64,000 bases of DNA from JAYFNU01 sp964460755 (lineage in GTDB: Bacteria > Bacillota > Clostridia > Oscillospirales > Ruminococcaceae), in contig CAYWQL010000006.1 in assembly GCA_964460755.1 (NCBI GenBank), forward strand, positions 1 to 64,000, written 5' to 3'. A program made the translations under genes and the position numbers. The notes under the pieces are model-generated. The model saw only the letters and a list, made by a program, of their open reading frames with translations. It ran no database searches and was not told the origin of the DNA. Each line of letters begins with the position of its first letter. Position 1 is the first letter of the stretch. This document shows, piece by piece, positions 1 through 6,968 of the stretch.

Positions 1-2
1 TA

Positions 3-287
3 TGCTTCGCGGTTTCCTGCAGACACTGCAAGCAGCCGTTGTGTGTAAAAAGCTGTATCAGCGGAGCGCTTTCGATTGTTGACGGTGTTATTGAAATTGA
101 CAGGGATAAATGCGTTTCCTGTTACACCTGCGTTCTTGTTTGTCCATATGGATGCATAATGCCCTCTGATACGGGCGCAATGCAAAAATGCGAGCTTTGC
201 ACAAATAATTCTTTCGGTGAGCCTGCGTGTGTAAAGGGCTGTCCAAACAAAGCAATTATTTTCAAGGAGACGCAAGAAGATGAGTAA
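3..287 (+). CDS. 4Fe-4S ferredoxin-type subunit of split glutamate synthase (5' end outside window)
   Basis: The gene enters from the left edge, so its start is not visible; the frame is open from base 3 and 94 residues are seen. They carry three cysteine groups: CRHCKQPLCVKSC, CVSCYTCVLVCPYGC and a final CELC plus CVKGCP. This is the pattern of HycB/DmsB-type proteins that hold several [4Fe-4S] clusters and pass electrons between a flavoprotein and a catalytic subunit. The stop overlaps the start of the FAD oxidoreductase gene (ATGAGTAA), so the two are translationally coupled. With the GXGXG gene downstream, the natural reading is the electron-transfer subunit of the multi-gene glutamate synthase found in many Clostridia. 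The amidotransferase and synthase subunits would lie to the left; that is inferred, not seen. Confidence 0.8.
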   Translation, partial: CFAVSCRHCKQPLCVKSCISGALSIVDGVIEIDRDKCVSCYTCVLVCPYGCIMPSDTGAMQKCELCTNNSFGEPACVKGCPNKAIIFKETQEDE

Positions 288-1509
288 ATATTTAATTATC
301 GGAAACTCAGCCGCCGCAATCGGATGCATTGAGGGAATCAGGCATTTAGATAAAACGGGCGAAATAACATTGATTTCAAAAGAAAAACAGCACACCTATT
401 CCCGCCCATTGATTTCTTATCTTCTTGCTAATAAGACAGATGAGCAGCGTATGAAGTACCGCCCCGATGATTTTTACACAACAAACGGCGTAAGGACAAT
501 TTTGGGCAAGGAGGCGGTTGAAGTCAACGCCGAGAAGAAAGAGGTGCGTCTTTCGGACGGAAGTGTTGAAAAATATGAGAAGCTTCTTGTTGCGACCGGC
601 TCAAAGCCGTTTGTGCCGCCCATTGAGGGAATTGAAACGGTTAAGAACAAATACACATTTATGTCACTCGACGACGCATTGGTTCTCGGAAATGTCCTTA
701 CTTCCGAAAATCGCGTGTTGATTGTAGGCGCAGGGCTTATCGGGCTTAAATGCGCTGAAGGTATAAAAAACCGTGTCAAAGAGATTACGGTTTGTGATAT
801 TGCGCAAAGAGTGCTGCCCAGCATTCTTGACGAGAGATGTGCTCGAAAAGTCCAAATGCATCTTGAGAAGAACGGAATTAAGTTCAGGCTGAACAACAGT
901 GTAGGGCGCTTTGAGGGCGAAAAGGTCACATTTCAAAACGGAGATACCGATTTTTTTGACGCAGTTATAATTGCTGTGGGCGTACGACCCAACACAGAGC
1001 TTGTCCGTAACGCGGGCGCAGACGTTAACAAAGGCATCGTCGTCGACTTGGCGCAAAGAACAACATTGCGCGATGTTTATTCCGCAGGCGACTGCTGTGA
1101 GGGTATGGATTCGCTGCTCGGTGAAAAACGAATACTTGCGCTTTTGCCGAACGCTTATTTCGGCGGAGAGGTCGCGGGTGAGAATATGGCAGGGGGCGAC
1201 GCAGTGTTTGACAAGGCGATGCCCATGAACGCTATCGGTTTTTTTGGATTGCATATCGTTTCGGCAGGAATTTATGACGGACAGGAGTATTTCAGCGAGC
1301 AGGACGAAAATATTAAAATTCTTTACTATAATGACGATGTGCTTCGCGGATTTATTCTTATCGGAGATGTTGCAAGAGCGGGAATATATACCTCGCTTAT
1401 TCGCAACAAAACACCGTTGGCGTCGATTGATTTTGATATGATAAAGGAAAAGCCTCAGCTGCTTGCGTTTGCGAAGAAGGACAGAGCGGAAATGCTTGCT
1501 GAGGATTAA
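280..1509 (+). CDS. FAD/NAD(P)-dependent oxidoreductase, glutamate synthase-associated
   Basis: A 409-residue pyridine nucleotide-disulphide oxidoreductase-like flavoprotein. The N-terminus has an FAD-binding Rossmann motif (YLIIGNSAAAIGC), the middle has the NAD(P)-binding GAGLIG motif near residues 146-160, and the late FAD motif is VYSAGDCCEG. The fold is that of the NirB/rubredoxin-reductase family. It starts inside the end of the Fe-S subunit gene and is followed 19 bases later by the GXGXG glutamate synthase subunit, so all three appear co-transcribed. Its likely role is to take electrons from NAD(P)H and hand them through the Fe-S protein for reductive glutamate formation. That role comes from context; the sequence alone supports only a flavin and pyridine-nucleotide oxidoreductase. 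Confidence 0.82.
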   Translation: MSKYLIIGNSAAAIGCIEGIRHLDKTGEITLISKEKQHTYSRPLISYLLANKTDEQRMKYRPDDFYTTNGVRTILGKEAVEVNAEKKEVRLSDGSVEKYEKLLVATGSKPFVPPIEGIETVKNKYTFMSLDDALVLGNVLTSENRVLIVGAGLIGLKCAEGIKNRVKEITVCDIAQRVLPSILDERCARKVQMHLEKNGIKFRLNNSVGRFEGEKVTFQNGDTDFFDAVIIAVGVRPNTELVRNAGADVNKGIVVDLAQRTTLRDVYSAGDCCEGMDSLLGEKRILALLPNAYFGGEVAGENMAGGDAVFDKAMPMNAIGFFGLHIVSAGIYDGQEYFSEQDENIKILYYNDDVLRGFILIGDVARAGIYTSLIRNKTPLASIDFDMIKEKPQLLAFAKKDRAEMLAED

Positions 1510-1528
1510 GCCGAGAAGGGAGATATTT

Positions 1529-2179
1529 ATGAATAAACAAGACAACTGTACAGGTCAAAGATATATCGGCTGCGGAAAAAGCGAAGGAAACATAGAGCTT
1601 TTCGGAACGCCGGGAAACGCACTCGGAGCATACCTTGACGGCGCGTCAATCGTGCTGCACGGAAATGCTCAGGACGCTACCGGCGACACGATGAACGGCG
1701 GAAGTATAACTATTTTCGGAAGCACGGGAGATACCGTTGGATATGCGATGAGGGGCGGAGAAATATATATCAGAGATAACGCCGGATATCGCGGCGGCAT
1801 TCATATGAAGGCGTACAAGGAAAAATCGCCCGTTCTTGTTATCGGCGGTAAGGCGGGAAGCTTTCTGGGAGAGTATCAGGCGGGAGGTACGATAGTTGTT
1901 CTCGGAATTGATTGTGAGGGTGAAACGGTGGGCGATTACTGCGCGGTGGGAATGCACGGGGGCAAGATTTACATTCGAGCCAAAAAGCTTCCGTCAAGTC
2001 TTCCGCCCCAAATCAGCGCGCAAGAGGCAACCGATGAGGATATGAAAGAAATAGAAAAATATATTAACGGTTATTGCGAGCGATTTGATAAGGACAAAAG
2101 CAAAATTATTAAGGGTAAATTCTTTGTTTTAACCCCAAACAGTAAAAATCCTTACAAAAAAATGTACGTTTATTGTTAA
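1529..2179 (+). CDS. GXGXG-domain glutamate synthase subunit (GltB C-terminal domain, stand-alone)
   Basis: A 216-residue protein built almost wholly of glycine-rich beta-helix repeats, for example GNALGAYLDGASIVLHGNAQ and similar turns up to about residue 160. These match the C-terminal GXGXG domain of glutamate synthase, here a separate polypeptide as in archaeal and clostridial split enzymes. The start at 1529 is preceded by AAGGGAG; an upstream GTG in frame has no better ribosome site. In the one-chain enzyme this domain is structural and helps hold the ammonia channel between glutaminase and synthase domains. It sits last in the visible glutamate synthase gene order and directly before glnA, so the GS/GOGAT pair is genetically linked. 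Confidence 0.85.
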   Translation: MNKQDNCTGQRYIGCGKSEGNIELFGTPGNALGAYLDGASIVLHGNAQDATGDTMNGGSITIFGSTGDTVGYAMRGGEIYIRDNAGYRGGIHMKAYKEKSPVLVIGGKAGSFLGEYQAGGTIVVLGIDCEGETVGDYCAVGMHGGKIYIRAKKLPSSLPPQISAQEATDEDMKEIEKYINGYCERFDKDKSKIIKGKFFVLTPNSKNPYKKMYVYC

Positions 2180-2201
2180 AACTCATTATATCGTGTAAAA
2201 T
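2173..2201 (+). promoter_or_regulatory. candidate sigma-A promoter of glnA
   Basis: TTGTTA (2173-2178) and TAAAAT (2196-2201) are separated by 17 bases and overlap the stop of the preceding gene. Transcription would begin near 2208 and leave a leader of about 70 bases before glnA. A short inverted repeat at 2226-2240 is in that leader, but no T-run follows it. Confidence 0.5.
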
Positions 2202-2277
2202 AATAATATATTTTGCACAGCAAAAGACGTTCGAAGTCTAAAACGAATGCCTTTACAATATGAAAGGACTTTTGGCT

Positions 2278-3510
2278 ATGACCTATTCTGATTCTGAAAT
2301 CCTCGATTTTTGTGAGGAAAATGACGTTAAGTTTATAAAGCTTGCGTTCTGTGACGTTTTCGGAAAGCAAAAGAATATCTCAATTATGCAGTCGGAGCTT
2401 CCGATGATTTTAAAGGGAGGAATATCCTTTGACGCGTCTGCCGTGGCGGGCTTCGGTGATATTTGTCACAGCGATTTGTTTTTGACACCGGATAAGTCCT
2501 CGCTTGCTTTGCTGCCGTGGAGACCGTCGCACGGACGTGTTGCGCGTTTTTTCTGTCATGTAAAACACGCTGACGGGAGCGCGTTTGAGTCGGATAACAG
2601 AGCGATATTAGGAGCGGCTATGGCTCGCGCGCTCGATATGGGCGTTCGTCTTGACATCGGCGCTGAAAGCGAATTCTATCTTTTTAAAACCGACGAAGAG
2701 GGAAAGCCCACAGAAACGCCGCTCGACAATGCCGGCTATATTGACGCCGCGCCCGACGATAAGGGAGAAAACGTTCGTCGTGAAATTTGTCTTACTCTTG
2801 AGCAGATGGGCATTGAGCTTGAACGCTCGCATCACGAGGAGGGTCCGGGACAAAACGAAGTGGATTTCAAGTATTCCGACCCGATGACCTGCGCGGATAA
2901 CGTAATCGCCTTTATGGCGGCGGTGTCGTCGGTTGCCGCAAGAAACGGACTTTACGCGTCGTTTATGCCAAAGCCGTTCGAAAACGAAAGCGGAAACGGT
3001 TTTCATATAAATATCTCGATAAATACCAAGGATAAAAATTGCGAAGAGCAAATGCTTATGAGCTTTCTTGGCGGCGTGATGAAACGAATTGCAGAAATCA
3101 CCTTATTTCTTAATCCTGATGACGAATCATACAAACGACTCGGAAGCTGTAAAGCGCCCAAATATGTGACGTGGTCGCGCGAAAACCGTTCCCAGCTAAT
3201 AAGAATACCGGCTTCCCTTGACGGAAAAACTCGTATTGAGCTTCGTTCGCCCGATTGCCTTGCAAATCCGTATATTGCGTTTGCTCTAATAATTCATGCG
3301 GGTCTTGACGGAATCGAAAACGGCGCGACGCCGCCGTCGGAATGCAATGCAAATCTTTTTGAGCTTGATGGAGAAAAGACCGCAGAATTTGAAAGACTTC
3401 CGCAGACCATAGCCATGGCGGCTGATTTAGCGAAGAACAGCGTATTTGTTAAGAAAGCGCTTCCTGAACGAGTGATTAACTGTTATATAAAGAAAGCTGA
3501 AATCAGATAA
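2278..3510 (+). CDS. glnA: glutamine synthetase, type I
   Basis: A 410-residue ATP-dependent ligase that makes glutamine from glutamate and ammonia. Recognisable motifs are the beta-Grasp segment (VKFIKLAFCDVFGKQKNIS), the metal and substrate residues in IGAESEFYLF and QNEVDFKY, the ATP-site NGFHINIS and the late RIELRSPDCLANPYIA. It is somewhat shorter than the usual 440-470 residues and has no obvious adenylylation loop, as in Gram-positive GSI-alpha enzymes. ATG 2278 is chosen over an in-frame ATG at 2260 because AAAGGA (2263-2268) lies 9 bases before it. It follows the glutamate synthase subunits and precedes the ANTAR regulator gene by 21 bases, a gene order known in Clostridia. Regulation probably involves glutamine status, but no TnrA/GlnR-type operator was recognised. 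Confidence 0.93.
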   Translation: MTYSDSEILDFCEENDVKFIKLAFCDVFGKQKNISIMQSELPMILKGGISFDASAVAGFGDICHSDLFLTPDKSSLALLPWRPSHGRVARFFCHVKHADGSAFESDNRAILGAAMARALDMGVRLDIGAESEFYLFKTDEEGKPTETPLDNAGYIDAAPDDKGENVRREICLTLEQMGIELERSHHEEGPGQNEVDFKYSDPMTCADNVIAFMAAVSSVAARNGLYASFMPKPFENESGNGFHINISINTKDKNCEEQMLMSFLGGVMKRIAEITLFLNPDDESYKRLGSCKAPKYVTWSRENRSQLIRIPASLDGKTRIELRSPDCLANPYIAFALIIHAGLDGIENGATPPSECNANLFELDGEKTAEFERLPQTIAMAADLAKNSVFVKKALPERVINCYIKKAEIR

Positions 3511-3531
3511 GACTGAAACGGGGGCAATTTT

Positions 3532-4113
3532 ATGATTGCGAGAGACAAACCGCTAAGAGTCTTTGTAATTTCAAAATCTGACAAGGGCTTCAATGCCGTA
3601 AAAGAACTTCTTTCATTCGATAAAAACGTTAGCTATACCTTCGCTAAAAGCGGGGGTGAGGCAAGAAGAATAATTATGAGTGAGGAGTTCGATATTGCTA
3701 TTGTCAACGCTCCGCTCGGAGATGAATTCGGAGATTCTTTATGCACAGAGCTTTGTGAAACAGCGTTTTGCGAAACGATTATGCTCGTGAAAAGCGACTT
3801 GTTTGATGAGGTAAGCTATACGGTTGGCGAGTATGGCGTTCTGACAATTTCGAAGCCTGTGTCAAAGGTGCTATTTCATCAAACATATATGCTCGCGGTG
3901 GCGGGAAGAAGAAGAAGCGACAACCTGCGAAAAGAGAACAAAAAGCTGTTGTCTAAAATCGAAGAAATAAAGCTTGTTGAACGCGCTAAATGGGCGCTTA
4001 TGCAAAAAGATGGAATGGACGAGCAGCAGGCTCACAGATACATTGAAAAAAGAGCGATGGATTCGCGGCTTACTCGCTATGAGGTGGCGCGCGATATAAT
4101 CGCAACCATTTAA
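3532..4113 (+). CDS. ANTAR-domain RNA-binding antiterminator with degenerate receiver domain
   Basis: A 193-residue protein. Residues 1-120 fold like a response-regulator receiver (FDIAIVNAPLGDEFG, then TISKPVS with the conserved lysine). The phospho-acceptor aspartate is replaced by Asn in IVNAPL and the early acidic pair is weak, so phosphorylation is unlikely. A coiled linker leads to a C-terminal ANTAR domain (about 138-193) with the typical VERAKWALMQKDGM, EQQAHRYIEKRAMD and YEVARDI segments. ANTAR proteins bind paired hexaloop hairpins in nascent RNA and block terminators. No histidine kinase gene is seen nearby. It ends just before a promoter and attenuator that has one fitting hairpin, so that leader is its most obvious target. 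Confidence 0.88.
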   Translation: MIARDKPLRVFVISKSDKGFNAVKELLSFDKNVSYTFAKSGGEARRIIMSEEFDIAIVNAPLGDEFGDSLCTELCETAFCETIMLVKSDLFDEVSYTVGEYGVLTISKPVSKVLFHQTYMLAVAGRRRSDNLRKENKKLLSKIEEIKLVERAKWALMQKDGMDEQQAHRYIEKRAMDSRLTRYEVARDIIATI

Positions 4114-4116
4114 GTG

Positions 4117-4145
4117 TTGCATTTTGCGTTGTGTTGTGGTATAAT
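4117..4145 (+). promoter_or_regulatory. sigma-A promoter of the amidotransferase-pyrG operon
   Basis: TTGCAT (4117-4122) and a perfect TATAAT (4140-4145) are spaced by 17 bases. The expected start, about 4151-4152, falls on the first base of the attenuator hairpin. Confidence 0.8.
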
Positions 4146-4151
4146 TCCTCA

Positions 4152-4208
4152 GTTGACAAAGACGTCGGCGACAAGGGCTCAAAAGCCCCTGCTGCAGACG
4201 TCTTTTTT
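4152..4208 (+). promoter_or_regulatory. leader attenuator: ANTAR-type hexaloop hairpin overlapping an intrinsic terminator
   Basis: Two exclusive structures can be drawn. Terminator: AAGACGTC (4159-4166) pairs with GACGTCTT (4197-4204) around an inner GGGCT/AGCCC stem and is followed by six T (4203-4208). Alternative: GTTGAC (4152-4157) pairs with GTCGGC (4164-4169) and leaves the six-base loop AAAGAC, with A at loop position 1 and G at position 4. Those are the two bases known to be conserved in ANTAR target loops. Forming this hairpin removes the 5' arm of the terminator. A second A1/G4 hexaloop, found in classical two-hairpin targets, was not located. The ANTAR protein gene ends 38 bases upstream of the leader. 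Confidence 0.72.
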
Positions 4209-4241
4209 GTTTTGTTTTGAATTGTTTTGAAAGGAGATTTT

Positions 4242-5555
4242 ATGAAACCTTTAGAGAGATATGTGGAAATTGATTATTCAAAGTATGCGCCGGAAATTGA
4301 AAATCCCGAGGTAATGTATGGACTTCCGCCGGAGGTTCAATTTTGCAATACCTGCGTTATGAGCAACCAAAAGCCAAATTCATGCTCCGAGTTTGAGCAT
4401 ACTAAGGACAGTATTAAACACAGTATGCATATTCAAAGCGACGGGGTGTGCGATGCCTGCCGAGCGAACGAGCAAAAAAGAAACGGAAATATCGACTGGG
4501 CGCTTCGCGAGAAGGAATTGATTGAGCTTTGCGACCGCTTCAGAAAGACAGACGGAAGCTACGATTGTCTTGTTCCGGGCTCGGGAGGTAAGGATAGCTT
4601 TTACGCCAGCCATATGCTTAAGTATAAGTACGGAATGCATCCGCTGACCGTCACGTGGGCGCCTCACATTTATACGCCGTGGGGCTTTGATAATTTTGAG
4701 GCGTGGATTCACGCAGGCTTTGACAACTACCTTTGTACGCCTAACGGACAGACGCACAGATTACTCACGCGACTTGCGACAGAAAACCTTTTTCACCCGT
4801 TTCAGCCTTTTATTTTAGGTCAGAAGCAGTTGGCGCCTAAAATGGCGGCAATGTTTAACACACCGCTTGTTTTCTATGGCGAAAACGAGGCGGAATACGG
4901 AAACCCGATTGCCGACAACAAATCGGCACTTCGCGACAGAGCATATTTTTCCACTAACGGCAAGGACAACATCTACCTTGGCGGTGTGTCGATACAACAG
5001 CTTGAGGAGGACTTCAAGGTTGACCCGGCGGACCTTTCCATCTATCTTCCCGCAAACGAGGATGAGATAGAAAAGCACAACATTGAGGTTCACTACCTCG
5101 GATATTATTTGAAGTGGCATCCGCAGGGGGCGTATTACTACAGCGTAGAGCACAGCGATTTTAAGCCAAGCCCCGAAAGAACCGTCGGAACATATTCAAA
5201 GTACAACTCAATTGACGACAAAATCGACGATTTCTTCTATTACACAACGTGGATTAAATTTGGCGTAGGGCGCGCGACATACGACGCCGCGCAGGAAATA
5301 AGAAACGATGAGATTAACCGTGATGAGGGAGTGGCGCTTGTAAAAAAATATGACGGCGAATTTCCCGCGCGGTTTGCGGACGAGATATTCCGATATCTTT
5401 CAATAGATAAAAAGAATTTTCCTGAAGCCTGCAAGTGCTTTGAACAGCCGATGATGGACAGAGAATATTTTCAAAACCTTACAGACCGTTTCCGCTCGCC
5501 GCATTTGTGGAAGTACGAAAACGGCGTCTGGAAGCTCAGACATACGGTATTTTAG
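4242..5555 (+). CDS. N-acetyl sugar amidotransferase (WbpG/PseA/LegG family)
   Basis: A 437-residue PP-loop ATP pyrophosphatase-type amidotransferase. An N-terminal CNTCV and a later CDACR give a four-cysteine metal site, and the ATP loop is PGSGGKDSFY near residue 115. In Pseudomonas WbpG and Campylobacter PseA the family converts an acetamido group on a sugar to an acetamidino group, using ammonia made from glutamine by HisH- and HisF-like partners. Exactly those two genes follow. ATG 4242 is chosen because AAGGAGA lies 5-11 bases before it; an upstream TTG overlaps this ribosome site. What is odd is the setting: no nucleotide-sugar, glycosyltransferase or flagellin genes are in the window, and the gene sits among nitrogen-assimilation genes behind an attenuator. 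Its substrate here is unknown. Confidence 0.85.
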   Translation: MKPLERYVEIDYSKYAPEIENPEVMYGLPPEVQFCNTCVMSNQKPNSCSEFEHTKDSIKHSMHIQSDGVCDACRANEQKRNGNIDWALREKELIELCDRFRKTDGSYDCLVPGSGGKDSFYASHMLKYKYGMHPLTVTWAPHIYTPWGFDNFEAWIHAGFDNYLCTPNGQTHRLLTRLATENLFHPFQPFILGQKQLAPKMAAMFNTPLVFYGENEAEYGNPIADNKSALRDRAYFSTNGKDNIYLGGVSIQQLEEDFKVDPADLSIYLPANEDEIEKHNIEVHYLGYYLKWHPQGAYYYSVEHSDFKPSPERTVGTYSKYNSIDDKIDDFFYYTTWIKFGVGRATYDAAQEIRNDEINRDEGVALVKKYDGEFPARFADEIFRYLSIDKKNFPEACKCFEQPMMDREYFQNLTDRFRSPHLWKYENGVWKLRHTVF

Positions 5556-5572
5556 CAGGAGAGGTGAAAGCC

Positions 5573-6328
5573 TTGAAAAAGATAAGACTGGCCGCAAGGC
5601 TTGACGTAAAAGATAATTATCTCGTTAAAGGAATTCAGCTTGAAGGACTTCGAAAAATGGGAAGACCGAATGAATTCGCTAAACGGTATTACGAGGAGGG
5701 TATAGACGAGATAATATATATGGATATCGTTGCGAGCCTTTATAATCGCAACAACCTCGGTGAAATAGTCCGCCGAACGTCCGATGAAGTATTCATACCC
5801 ATAACTGTCGGCGGCGGCTTGCGTTCGGTTGACGACGTGAGGAAAATACTTTCCTTGGGCGCAGATAAAGCGGCAATCAACACAGCCGCAATCAAGAATC
5901 CCGCGCTTATTACTCAGGTTGCGAAAAGCTTCGGAAGTCAGTGTATGGTTTTAAGTATTGAAGCGAAAAAAACGCGCGATGGTTTATATGAGTGTTACTA
6001 TGACAACGGACGTGAGCACAGCGGTCTTGAGGTCTGCGAATGGGCAAAAAAAGCGGTATCGCTCGGAGCGGGCGAAATTCTGCTGACAAGCGTGGACAAA
6101 GAGGGATTTCAGCGCGGTATGGATTTGGAGCTGATTAAAGCCGTAAGCACGGCTGTTGATGTGCCTGTCATTTGTTCGGGCGGCGCGGGAAACGCGCAAG
6201 ACGTTGCAAAAGCGGCAACGGCGGGGGCGTCAGCCGTTGCGGTGGCTTCTGTTTTGCATTACGGAAAAGCAGACGTAAGAACGCTTAAAAATGACATAAT
6301 TAAAGAAGGGATTGACGTAAGGCTATGA
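5573..6328 (+). CDS. hisF: HisF-like cyclase-barrel partner of the amidotransferase
   Basis: A 251-residue TIM barrel clearly related to imidazole glycerol phosphate synthase cyclase. The catalytic Asp11 is kept (LAARLDV). Asp130, needed for the histidine-pathway cyclisation, is Glu in VLSIEAKK. The phosphate-binding segments VGGGLRS and CSGGAGNA remain. HisF proteins paired with WbpG-type enzymes share this pattern, so this is probably an ammonia-channelling partner and not a histidine enzyme. The start is TTG 5573, behind AGGAGAGGTG; the longer reading into the upstream gene has no ribosome site. It lies 17 bases after the amidotransferase gene and overlaps hisH by 4 bases. No other his genes are present. 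Confidence 0.82.
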   Translation: MKKIRLAARLDVKDNYLVKGIQLEGLRKMGRPNEFAKRYYEEGIDEIIYMDIVASLYNRNNLGEIVRRTSDEVFIPITVGGGLRSVDDVRKILSLGADKAAINTAAIKNPALITQVAKSFGSQCMVLSIEAKKTRDGLYECYYDNGREHSGLEVCEWAKKAVSLGAGEILLTSVDKEGFQRGMDLELIKAVSTAVDVPVICSGGAGNAQDVAKAATAGASAVAVASVLHYGKADVRTLKNDIIKEGIDVRL

Positions 6329-6960
6329 TTATTACGATTATCGACTATGGTCTTTCCAATCTGTTAAGTGTAAAACGGGCTTTCGAGTATGTCGGTGTAT
6401 CGGCGGTTATAACAAGCGAGCCGCAGGACGTGTTGAAGGCACAAAGGCTTGTTTTACCCGGCGTCGGCGCCTTTGCGGACGGAATAAAGGGCCTAAAATC
6501 AAAAGGTCTGTTCGAGGCGATAATCAGCAAGGCTAACGACGGAACTCCGCTTCTCGGAATATGCTTGGGTATGCAAATGCTTTTGTCTGAAAGCGAAGAG
6601 TTCGGGCTTCATAAGGGACTTGATATAATCAAGGGCCGAATAGTGAAGCTTCCCGATAAAGACGTTGATTCAAACAGGCAGATAGTGCCGAACGTCGGCT
6701 GGAGCAGGCTTATTGAAAAAAACGATTGCTTCAAAGATACGGCGCTCAGGGCTTTTCCAAAAAACGCAGAGGCTTATTTTGTGCATTCATTTGAGGCGAA
6801 GCCCGACGACGACAACGATATTGCCGCAACGGTTTGTTACGGAGGGCGAGAGGTTTGCGCGGCGGTTAAAAACAAAAATGGTAATGTGCTGGGATGTCAG
6901 TTTCACCCCGAAAAAAGCGGTGAAGCGGGAATAACAATAATAAAAGAATTTGCGAGGTGA
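6325..6960 (+). CDS. hisH: HisH-like class I glutamine amidotransferase
   Basis: A 211-residue triad glutaminase. The nucleophile cysteine is in LLGICLGMQ, and the His/Glu pair is in CQFHPEKS. The length and the N-terminal IDYGLSNLLSV match HisH. In the WbpG system HisH releases ammonia from glutamine and HisF conducts it to the sugar amidotransferase. The ATGA overlap with the HisF-like gene indicates coupled translation and equal output of the two subunits. Its stop overlaps the ribosome site of pyrG. A role in histidine synthesis cannot be excluded from this protein alone, but Glu130 in the HisF partner and the neighbouring amidotransferase argue against it. Confidence 0.84.
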   Translation: MIITIIDYGLSNLLSVKRAFEYVGVSAVITSEPQDVLKAQRLVLPGVGAFADGIKGLKSKGLFEAIISKANDGTPLLGICLGMQMLLSESEEFGLHKGLDIIKGRIVKLPDKDVDSNRQIVPNVGWSRLIEKNDCFKDTALRAFPKNAEAYFVHSFEAKPDDDNDIAATVCYGGREVCAAVKNKNGNVLGCQFHPEKSGEAGITIIKEFAR

Positions 6961-6968
6961 GTGAAGAA

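Noticed and set aside
664..1545. Long minus-strand frames opposite housekeeping genes (for example 664-1545, 22295-23107, 46739-47743)
   Set aside because: They mirror strongly supported genes with clear motifs, have no ribosome sites and show no recognisable domains.
2226..2240. Inverted repeat AGAC...GTCT in the glnA leader as a second ANTAR target
   Set aside because: The loop has seven bases and lacks A1/G4, and no T-run follows, so neither an ANTAR loop nor an attenuator is supported.
5573..6960. HisF and HisH as part of a histidine operon
   Set aside because: Glu130 in HisF, the WbpG-like gene directly upstream and the lack of other his genes point to the sugar amidotransferase system.
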